In this document: one piece after another, positions 47,101 to 54,873 of the stretch
How positions within the stretch are numbered: position 1 is the stretch's first letter
How the letters are laid out: every line of letters starts with the position of its first letter
Assembly (NCBI GenBank): GCA_039519185.1
Contig: CM076847.1
Span: forward strand, 22,627,251-22,691,250
From: Astragalus membranaceus
Taxonomy: Eukaryota > Streptophyta > Magnoliopsida > Fabales > Fabaceae
Direction of reading: 5' to 3'
Length of the DNA stretch: 64,000 bases
Translations under genes and position numbers: made by a program
The notes under the pieces: generated by a model
The model's database searches: none
Told to the model about the DNA's origin: nothing
What the model saw: the letters and a program-made list of their open reading frames with translations, nothing else

Positions 47101-47111
47101 TTGCACCAGTG

Positions 47112-47132
47112 AATGCACAAGTATTCCCCTAG
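47112..47132 (+). mobile_element. Second Helitron 3' terminus, right of the CACTA insertion
   Basis: AATGCACAAGTATTCCCCTAG followed by T mirrors the loop, second hairpin arm and terminus of the Helitron ending at 40,171 (AATGCACGGGTATTCCCCTAG). The first arm is on the other side of the CACTA element. Confidence 0.6.
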
Positions 47133-47279
47133 TTATGTTGTATTGCTAGTTATGCTATCCAAATAAAATATCATGCTAGTTAAATATTTGGACTAAAGAA
47201 TTTGCCAAATGTGGACTAAATGCATATTTACAGTTATACATTGAATTAAAAAAAAGAAATAACAAATTTAACATAACTA

Positions 47280-48015
47280 ACTACCCCTTTCGTGATGATG
47301 AACCAAATTGTAAAGTCACTGTCTCAAAGATTGCTTCCCATACATCGAGTGTAAGGTCACTGTCTCAGATTTTTCTGTTCTGGCATTCATTTTTCTGTTG
47401 GACCCTCCTTTGCATCTTCTGGCTACATACATCGAGTGTAAGGTCACTGTCTCAAAGATTGCTTCCCATCCCAACAATTCGTAGAAGCTCATCTTGAAGC
47501 ATAGGTTTCAATGCCAAATATATATATGTGCATCATAAACTAATAATGATGATAAAGAAAGACCCGCCTGATATTGGGAAATACCACTATATTGAAGGGG
47601 ATTTTTATTGACAAGTTTATGTTGCCTTCCGTTTTATTAATATTTAGTGAAAAAGCTATTGGGTAGCAAGAACCAAATAAATCTGCCATGGATCCATTGG
47701 TGTGTTCATTCTGGTATAAATTATCCAATGAAGGAGTTGGGATCATATAGAATGTGCTGGTGGAGGATGAATCTTCCATAGAAAAACTAGAGTAATAGTT
47801 AGCCCCATTCAAAGGGTGTTGTTGAAAATTGAGGTAATTGTTTTGGTACAAGAGTGTATCATGTGAAGTAGGAGGACGAGGAGAAAGAGTGGAGCTTAGC
47901 TGCATAGGAACCATAGTGGAGGTCTCAGTTTATGCAAGAAATTAATGGAAAAAACCCACCAAGGTGGGGAAAATTATCTACAAACGTTGGATCAAGCTCC
48001 ATAAGAACTTACATA
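47280..48015 (-). pseudogene. MYB98-like pseudogene, second copy (exon 1 only)
   Basis: The minus strand carries the leader (ATG near 48,004) and the exon-1 codons FSMEDSSSTSTFYMIPTPSL, like the copy at 26.0-26.6 kb. A base is lost after about 25 codons, and later codons are broken. A roughly 55-bp piece (GTAAGGTCACTGTCTCA...) is repeated at about 47,315 and 47,440. The R2/R3 repeats are missing. Unlike the first copy, it keeps ATG codons at the VPMQ position. Confidence 0.7.
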
Positions 48016-48597
48016 AATAGTCCTAGTGGAGAAAGAAAAACTAGATTGTTGTTTGTGTATTGATAGCGTGAGAATGATCTGAATTGAGAGTTTATCAATA
48101 AGGGAGTTGGAATCCAGGAGTTCTAGTTTTAACGCTTAGAACACAAAAGAAGATAAAACCAAAGACATTAACCCAGATGAAATGCAAATATTGATCCGAT
48201 AACATCTAATGCTTTGGGTTCATTGTTTCTCTGACTATTGAGCTTCCACATGAGTAACTCATGAGAAAGTTAGTTTTTATATTGATTTTTTTGATATTCT
48301 TTTCTCTTTAATGCAAATATTTTATTAAGAAATGAAAAAGAAATAATGAGTTTGTTACAATAGTTTGTTACAAGTAGTTTAGGGAACTATTTTGATAAAA
48401 ATAATTCTCATATATCACATAAAAATAATTTAAGAGCCTATTTAAAAATTCGCAAATCATTTAGTGATCTACAACAGAGTAACAAAAGCAAAGAACTTAT
48501 TTTTTATTTGTGAAAACATTGTTACCAATTTTTTTTCATATTGTAATATTAAAACAAGAATTATTTTATATTTTTGGTAAAATTACCCATGCGTTCC
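47280..48597. repeat. Duplicated block C, copy 2
   Basis: Counterpart of 25,616-27,303, including the non-coding upstream stretch 48,020-48,597. It starts about 150 bp after the Helitron terminus and stops at CCTTGAA, where the LINE begins. Confidence 0.7.
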
Positions 48598-50395
48598 TTG
48601 AAGTTAATTAAATTTTTTGGATTTCTTTGGAGCATTAAGACCTCGTTGAGAGCCTTTGAGCTTGTGTCCGGTTTGAAGGTAAATTTCTACAAGAGCAGGT
48701 TGATCGGTATTAACATTCCAGATGGTTTTTTGGAAAGAGCTAGCACCTTCCTATTTTGTAGAACGGAATCAATACCGTTCAAGTTCCTGGGCATTCTGAT
48801 TGGCGCTAATCCGAGGCGGGAAGCTACTTGGAGTACCGTTCTAGGGGGTGTTAGAAAGAGATTAGCGATGTGGAAGGGTCGTTTTCTATCCATTGGTGGT
48901 CGGGTTACTCTCATCAACTCCGTTTTGGATAGCATCCATTTATACATGTTCTCCTTTTATAAAGCTCCGAAAGTGGTTATTAAGAAGATGGTTAAAATTC
49001 AACGGGACTTTCTTTGGGGAATCAAGGAGGGAGATAATGGAATATATTGGGTGGCTTGGGATATAGTTTGCAAGTCAAAAAAAGATAGCGGTCTTGGAAT
49101 CAAAAATCTTGAGTTATTTAATATAGCTCTTTTATCTAAATGGAAGTGGAAGGCATTGACGGATAGTAATGCGAGTTGGAGTCGGTTGTTGAGACATAGA
49201 TATGGGGAATTCGTTTCTTACTTCATTCATGACTCGGTTGTAGGCAATTCTCGCCGGAATTTTGGCTCTATTTGGTGGAGAGACTTGGTGACTTTGGATG
49301 ATAACTTAGAGGAACTGAGAAGGTTCGCTTGGTGCATTAAAAGAGTGTTGGGTGATGGCGCTTTAATAAACTTTTGGAAGGAACAATGGTTAGGTACCGA
49401 GCCTTTGCTCAAAGTCTTTCCTTTATTGTTTGATGGAGGTGGGCAGCAACTTGTTACAGTGGCAGATTTCGAGTCTTGGCATAGAGATACTTGGAGTTGG
49501 AACAAACCGTGGCAGGTTTTTACGGATTTTGTCCGCGCATCAGAAGGTGAGATATTGGATAGTATTTTGCAATCGGTAACGCCAACGAGAGGGAAGGGAG
49601 ACGCATGGATTTGGCCGCAGGATCAGACTAAGAGTTTCACGGTGAATTCAGCATATCAGCTGCTTCGGTTCACTAGCGTCTGTCGGGGCGTTGTGGACAT
49701 CACTTGTTCCTTTGAAAGTTGCGGTCTTTGGATGGCGTCTTTTGCTTGATTCTATGCTTGTCTGTGACCAATTATCTCATAGAAATGTCCTCCATTCTGA
49801 ACAGGAGGCTAGCTGCTCGCTGTGCAGTAACTTTCACGAGACTGCCAGTCACTTGTTCCTCAGCTGCAGCTTTGCTCGTTCCGTATGGCAGCTTGTTGGC
49901 AATTGGCTCGGAGTTGATTTCGACATGTCCCTGGATATTGTTGACTTCTTCCTTAGTTGTGGTCCCTTATGCAAAGGGAAGAAGGTGAAGCGTACGAAAC
50001 ACATGTTCTGGTTAACAACATGTTGGAGTGTGTGGCTTGCTAGGAATGGTGCTATTTTCAACAACGAGGAACCAAATGCCGAATCCGTGGTGAACCACAT
50101 CAAATGCTTAACTTGGAGTTGGTGTGTTTATAGATTGAAGTTATGCTCCTCTACTTCAATTTCAATGTGGTGGTATAATCTACTTCAATGCTTAGAAGAG
50201 GGAGAAACAGTGGGTTGACATTCACATTGTTAGCAACCTTATTCCGTTTTGAGGTACTATTTTTCCCTGCCTGAGTCTTTTTCCCACTGAGTTTTGGCTC
50301 AGGGAGGTTTTGAGGAGGCCCTCCCCCTTTCATTAATGTATATGGGATTGGTGCACCCCTAGTGCCCCCATCAATACAATTCTTGCATATCTAAA
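48598..50395 (+). mobile_element. 5'-truncated L1-type LINE
   Basis: It starts inside the RT domain (FELVSGLKVNFYKSRLIGIN) and continues through the RT thumb region (RKRLAMWKGRFLSIGGRVTL) and FLWGIKEG. The C-terminal zinc-finger domain (CSLCSNFHETASHLFLSCSF, then VWLARNGAIF) matches zf-RVT (PF13966). A frameshift near 49,690 separates the two reading frames (48,574-49,749 and 49,691-50,218). The 3' UTR ends GCATATCTAAAAAAAA. Endonuclease and RT catalytic residues are absent, so it cannot move by itself. Confidence 0.85.
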
Positions 50396-50612
50396 AAAAA
50401 ATCACTTAAGGTTAAAAACATCAACACCATCGTTTTTTCTTAAATTTCTTAAAAACCTTGTTTGAGAAAGTCTAAATTATTTATATTTTTTTGGCGGAAA
50501 AATCTAAGTTTTAGTTATTATACTTTTCTGTATTTATATTCACACATTAATTAATGTTGTTGTAACATCCCAAAATTTTAAACTAGGAATAATTAGACAT
50601 TGATGCAATAAG
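50396..50612 (+). other. Flank of LINE, possible LTR start
   Basis: TGTAACATCCCAAAATTTTA at 50,561 looks like another Tekay-type LTR start, cut off after about 50 bp by the CACTA terminus. No gene. Confidence 0.3.
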
Positions 50613-51211
50613 CACTAGTGGAAAAAAGATATTTAGCGTCGGTTAAATTGGACATTTAGCGTCGGTTATCGCCCGACACTAAATCGCCTAATGCTAAATG
50701 TCATACATTTAGCATCAGTTATTTAACCGATGCTAAATGTCACATTTAGCGTCGGGTGTTCAGATAACCGATGCTAAATGTCCATTTCATCACAGTTTTT
50801 GCTGTCTGAAAATGACATTTAGCATCGGTTATTTGAAACAAAGGATGCTAAATGTCCTGAAAAATGACATTTAGCATCGGGTGTTTGAAACAACCGATGC
50901 TAAATGTCCTGAAAGTGACATTAAGCATCGGTTGTTCCAAATAACCGATGCTAAAAGTCATTTTTGATAAAAAAAAAAGACATTTAGCATCGGTTGTTTC
51001 AAACAACCGATGCTAAATGTATCAATAAATGACATTTAGCATCGGTTGTTTGAAACAACCGATGCTAAATGTCATTTTCTTGATAAAAAAAAAAAGACAT
51101 TTAGCATCGCTTGTCTCAAACAACCGATGCTAAATGTCATTTTCTTGATAAAAAAAAGACATTTAGCATCACTTGTTTGAGACAAGCGATGCTAAATGTC
51201 TAGTTTCTTTT
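50613..51211. mobile_element. CACTA terminus with array of near-perfect palindromes
   Basis: The terminus CACTAGTGGAAAAAAGAT is followed by about ten units of GACATTTAGCATCGGTTG joined tail-to-tail with CAACCGATGCTAAATGTC, separated by short A-rich spacers. Each unit is an inverted repeat of about 18-bp arms. Likely flanking trinucleotide AAG at 50,610-50,612. The element is interrupted at 51,217 by the Tat-type retrotransposon; the opposite end lies beyond the window. Confidence 0.75.
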
Positions 51212-51216
51212 TATAC

Positions 51217-51536
51217 TGATCGTACCTAATCAATACGATGGGTTGTTGCTGTTTGATGATGTTGCTCGGTCGTTGGGATGAATGACCGAGTTGTAGGCCG
51301 CACGCGGGTGGTACCTGCAAAGGCACTCCAACGCTCAAGTCAGAGGTGTTTCAACGGGCAGGTGGTCACAAGGTGAGTAAAACATACCTGAAGCCACAGG
51401 CTGGTGTGGTATATATAATGTTGGCGTTCTAGCCGTTGCGGTTTTTGCGGGGCCGGCCGCATCTTGCGGAGCAAGTCAGGTATTGGGCCGCGATGGGCCT
51501 GTTGGACGAATTGGCCTTCGAGCCCACTCCAGAACA
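51217..51536 (-). repeat. 3' LTR of Tat-type element
   Basis: 320 bp, TG...CA ends. It lies next to the polypurine tract TTGGGGGGCAAC (minus strand, 51,537-51,548). Confidence 0.95.
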
Positions 51537-51548
51537 GTTGCCCCCCAA
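51537..51548 (-). other. Polypurine tract
   Basis: The minus strand reads TTGGGGGGCAAC immediately before the 3' LTR, the expected plus-strand primer site. Confidence 0.75.
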
Positions 51549-51867
51549 GCCTAGGTCACCTGGGAGCGGGCTAAGGCTTGATTCCTTGCCCCCCAGCGTG
51601 GTCACGAACGACCGTTCTGGAACGACGACTGGTCGAATGTAATCTGGTCGATCGCTAACTTGTTGACTGCGTGGTCACTGCCGCGCGACCTGGTCACACG
51701 GGGCCAGGTGCCGTCTCGGGAGTGATGCCTGACAATAAATCGTCATGAATGCTGAAGCGACAGTTACTTTCATGAGGTGACGTTTAGAGACTCGAGGAGT
51801 TTAAGCAATGATGGTACATGAAGAGTCGCGCCTCTTCGCTTTCGGCCCATGGTGATGGTTGGCCCAT

Positions 51868-51875
51868 TATATATA
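51868..51875 (+). promoter_or_regulatory. TATA box for the antisense accessory gene
   Basis: TATATATA stands in CCATTATATATAGGG, about 345 bp upstream of the likely start codon at 52,213 and outside the LTR. It would give the accessory gene its own promoter on the plus strand. Confidence 0.55.
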
Positions 51876-51930
51876 GGGTTCGAGGGGTACATCATTTGCA
51901 CGTTTCTTCGATTTCCCCGCTCTTGCAATC

Positions 51931-52002
51931 AGCTCGCTCGCACTCTGCTCGCTCGCATTCAGCTCGCTCCCATTCAGCTCGCTCGCAACATCAGCTCGCT
52001 CC
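51931..52002 (+). repeat. AGCTCGCTCGCATTC tandem repeats in the 5' UTR
   Basis: Five imperfect units of 15-18 bp built on GCTCGCTCGCA lie 55-130 bp downstream of the TATA box, probably within the transcribed leader. Confidence 0.7.
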
Positions 52003-52212
52003 AATTCAAGGTAATTACGACCGCTCTTCCTTTATTTGAGTATTTTATGTTCTACCTGATGGAGGGGGTGTCAGGTCTGGGGACGACCACGTCGCCCCTT
52101 CCCAAGCGCGAGCAAGACCTTGACCGTTATTCCCCTCCACAGGTTCATTCTGGCGCGGACCAAACAAACTCGCCGTATCTTTGGAATCCCGGTCGTTTCT
52201 CTTGCGCAAAAT

Positions 52213-53289
52213 ATGACCCGGCCAGTGGAGCAAAGTTCTGCGCACACCCGGTCGTCTTCTTCTAGTGACGAATCTTCCTCTGGGTCTTCGACCCAGAGCT
52301 GGACTTCATCCAGCAAATCCGGGACTCGGCCGGACAGAAGTGGGGTGCCGTTCACCGAGGTTGTGGTCGACGACAATGCAGAAAGCAACACACGGGTTAC
52401 CTGTGACGAAGGTGTTGACCAGGCTGCGACCGACGTAACCGAGACGGCCGACAGAGATCAACATGGCGACCATGGAGAAGATCCTGAGGTTGCAGCTGCA
52501 AAGGATATGTCTTGGGTTTCTCTCAACCTGAGAGGTCAACGCAGCAAAATTCAACGGGGGAGCCAAGACCTAGAGTATCTGGCGACCGGGCTAAATGAAG
52601 GTTGGAGGGTAGAAGGTATGGCCAAGGGGGAAGATGTTGCGGCCTGGACTGATGTGCTGAAATTCACGATGTACCGCATCGTGTTCGAACGCATGGGTAT
52701 CATTCCGCCTTTCACCAGGTTCCAACGCCAAGTTTTACGCTACCTTCAGGTCGCTCCTTCTCAGCTGAACCCGAACGCTTGGGCGTTCTTGCAGCCATAT
52801 GAAGATGTCCTTGTTGTTCTGAGACGGCCGGTCTCTGTACGACTGTTTTTCTCTTTGTTTGAAATGAGCTATATCTATGAGAAAGGCTCCAAGGGCGCCC
52901 GCAAGGAAGCGGTCTCATTCAAAAACCGGTCAACGTACAACTTTTTCAAACCTTATATGGAGTCATTGACGACCGGATGGAAAAGAGAGTTCTTTTGGGT
53001 CGTTCCCAACTCGGTCGAGGCCCAACGAGGGATCGCCCAAATGTCCAAAGATGATCAAGAAGGAACGCCCGTGTTTCCCACAGTGTGGAGTTTCAACCAT
53101 TTCTCAAAGAAACCGGGCCAGTATGCTTTTAAAGAAACAGACCTTGACGACCTGGACATGGGGACGATCCAAAGGCTGAGAAAGATTGCGTCCTTGGTCC
53201 CTGAGGGTCGCATCAAGGTTAAGAACATTGTGGATGCTCGCTCCAAGAAAAAAGTCAAGGCCGCTCTTGGTCGGTGGTCGCTCGCCTAG
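52213..53289 (+). CDS. Antisense accessory protein, exon 1 (PF04195-like)
   Basis: The long frame opens at 52,120, but the better start is the ATG at 52,213, downstream of a probable leader intron (CAAG|GTAATT near 52,010 to CCACAG near 52,140). After a Ser/Asp-rich leader, residues about 145-330 hold VLKFTMYRIVFERMGIIPPF, LRYLQVAPSQLNPNAWAFLQ and TVWSFNHFSKKPGQYAFKET. This is the conserved core of the domain called 'putative gypsy type transposon' (PF04195). It is encoded opposite to gag-pol. The function is unknown; such extra ORFs are described for Tat elements. The stop at 53,287 is probably removed by splicing to the frame starting after CTTTGCAG at 53,350. Confidence 0.75.
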   Translation: MTRPVEQSSAHTRSSSSSDESSSGSSTQSWTSSSKSGTRPDRSGVPFTEVVVDDNAESNTRVTCDEGVDQAATDVTETADRDQHGDHGEDPEVAAAKDMSWVSLNLRGQRSKIQRGSQDLEYLATGLNEGWRVEGMAKGEDVAAWTDVLKFTMYRIVFERMGIIPPFTRFQRQVLRYLQVAPSQLNPNAWAFLQPYEDVLVVLRRPVSVRLFFSLFEMSYIYEKGSKGARKEAVSFKNRSTYNFFKPYMESLTTGWKREFFWVVPNSVEAQRGIAQMSKDDQEGTPVFPTVWSFNHFSKKPGQYAFKETDLDDLDMGTIQRLRKIASLVPEGRIKVKNIVDARSKKKVKAALGRWSLA

Positions 53290-53350
53290 TTTATTTTCTG
53301 TCACTTTGTTTTGTTTAACTGTTTCTATCCATCTGCTTTTGCCTTTGCAG

Positions 53351-54393
53351 TTGACATGACAAGCATGAATGACTTTGACCTCTTGGAACAATGGGCGGCC
53401 GAGGATGGAGATACATCGCCCGCCCGCGGAATTCCTAAGGTTCAGCCTGGGGGTACGCCCCATACTGCCGGAACTGGATCTCAGCCCGGTCGTCAGGATC
53501 TTCGGGCGGCCACGCCACCTCAAGCAATCGACTTGGGCAGCCCACCCCCAAATAAAGAAAGGTCCAAGAGGAATAGGTCGGTCGATCAAGGGGGCCAGAG
53601 CAAGAAACATAAGAGTGGGAAGAGCCATGGGCACAGCCGGTCGCCAAAACTTGACCTGCTTGGATTGGGTGATGAAGACTGTGCCCGTTTCAAGGAGGAA
53701 CCTTTTGAGGTGATGGCCGATGCAATGAAGGCCGCTGGTATTCTGTTCAAGAAATACCAAGATGAAGAATCAGATCGCTTGGAAGGTAGGTGTCTTGCCC
53801 ATAGATATTCATTGCTTGAAGACGACCTAGTCGATAAAAATTTTAAATTGAATTCTGCCTTGTCATTGCTCGCAGAAATGAGGGGCGAGCGAGACGACCT
53901 GCTCAAGAAAATGAAGGAGCTCGAACCGACAATCGAAGCGGCCGCTGACAATGAGAGGAAGCTTGTCGAAGCAGAACGCCAGCTTGTGGCTGCTGTCACT
54001 GCTCAAACTGCGGCCGAGTCTGCTCTGGACAAGGCGGTCGCTGACAAGGAAACAGTTGAGAAAGAGGTCGAACGCCTCTCTTCCAAGAATAAAGAGCTGT
54101 CGAGCCAGGTCGTTGGGCTGAAAACTGAGCTGGATGCAGTGGAGGTGGAAAAGAACAAGTTTAGAGGTCGCTATAAAGACGTTCTTGACCGGGCGAAGGG
54201 AGCTGCGGAGGGTCAATTTGAAAATGCTGTCAGCCAGATCAAGATCCTCTACCCTGATCTGGGGGTCGATCGCGAGATTGTGCAAAGCACACATCGTGCG
54301 ACCGATCAACAGATCGTCCGCCCCAAGAAGATGTCGAAGGGGAAGGTTCTTCAAGAAGAGGCGATCATCTATCAGGCCCCCAGCGACTCTTAA
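53351..54393 (+). CDS. Antisense accessory protein, probable exon 2 (coiled coil)
   Basis: The open frame runs from 53,311. A pyrimidine tract ending TTTGCCTTTGCAG at 53,350 looks like an acceptor, with coding continuing VDMTSMNDFDLLEQW. A basic segment (NKERSKRNRSVDQGGQSKKH) could be a nuclear localisation signal. From about 53,800 to 54,230 there is a long heptad-rich region (LLKKMKELEPTIEAAADNER, VEKEVERLSSKNKELSSQVV) predicted to be a coiled coil, then a basic tail and stop. If spliced to the upstream frame, the product would be about 700 residues. The donor site is not clear (several weak GT sites near 53,265-53,285). Confidence 0.65.
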
Positions 54394-54575
54394 CTTGTAA
54401 TTTTTTTCTGAATTGTAATCTTTGCCCGCCTGCGAGCGGTGTTTGAATTGTAACTTTTCGACCAAGGCGTCTTTGTAATCGATGACAATTTTTCTATCAA
54501 TTTGGCCTGTTTAATTGCTTTGTAATTCGATTTGATTCTTTTTACTACGGTCGGTCGTGACCTTGAATTTTTTCA

Positions 54576-54715
54576 GGCCGCTCGGCGGCTATCGTTTGGG
54601 CCATTCGATGGTACTCTTTTAGGCCGCTCGGCGGCTCTCGTTTGGGCCATTCGATGGCACCCTTTTTAGACCGCTCGGCGGCTTTTGTTTAGGCCATTCG
54701 ATGGTGCTCTACTGG
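54576..54715 (+). repeat. Tandem repeat downstream of the accessory gene
   Basis: Three units of about 51 bp, AGGCCGCTCGGCGGCT then TTTGGGCCATTCGATGG, lie between the accessory gene stop and the gag-pol stop. Confidence 0.8.
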
Positions 54716-54873
54716 TCGCTCGACTGCTACTCGCATGGTGAGCGACCGTGCATACGATTTGCAAGAAATAAAATACACAAGTCAAAATTTTAAGGTCGGT
54801 CCTCGGTAAAAAACCCCAGTGGGGAAAAAGAGCGGCCGCTTGTTCTTTTATTGATCAATCAATGTTTACAACT

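Larger units (their letters stand above)
40284..47111 (+). mobile_element. Gene-fragment-carrying CACTA-like element
   Basis: The left end CTAGTGCAAAATCAGG and the right end (reverse complement CACTGGTGCAAAAAAGGG) are inverted, with the first bases of the left TIR eroded. Both are followed inward by the same subterminal palindromic motif, AAGTCAGGCG...CGCCTGACTT. The 6.8-kb interior carries pieces of five unrelated plant genes (IQD, RPA1-like, LRR receptor, ePHD-type zinc finger, PPR) with introns, plus a tRNA-Arg gene, all on the plus strand. No transposase is seen, so it would depend on a partner element. Multi-gene capture by CACTA elements is known (soybean Tgm-Express). Confidence 0.75.

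Noticed and set aside
50626..51200. Regular repeat-spacer appearance suggesting a CRISPR array
   Set aside because: The units are palindromes with short A-rich spacers behind a CACTA terminus in plant nuclear DNA.
53104..54465. Long minus-strand frames opposite the accessory gene (53,104-53,760, 53,586-53,999, 53,863-54,465)
   Set aside because: No recognisable motif; they are shadows of the GC-rich plus-strand coding sequence.
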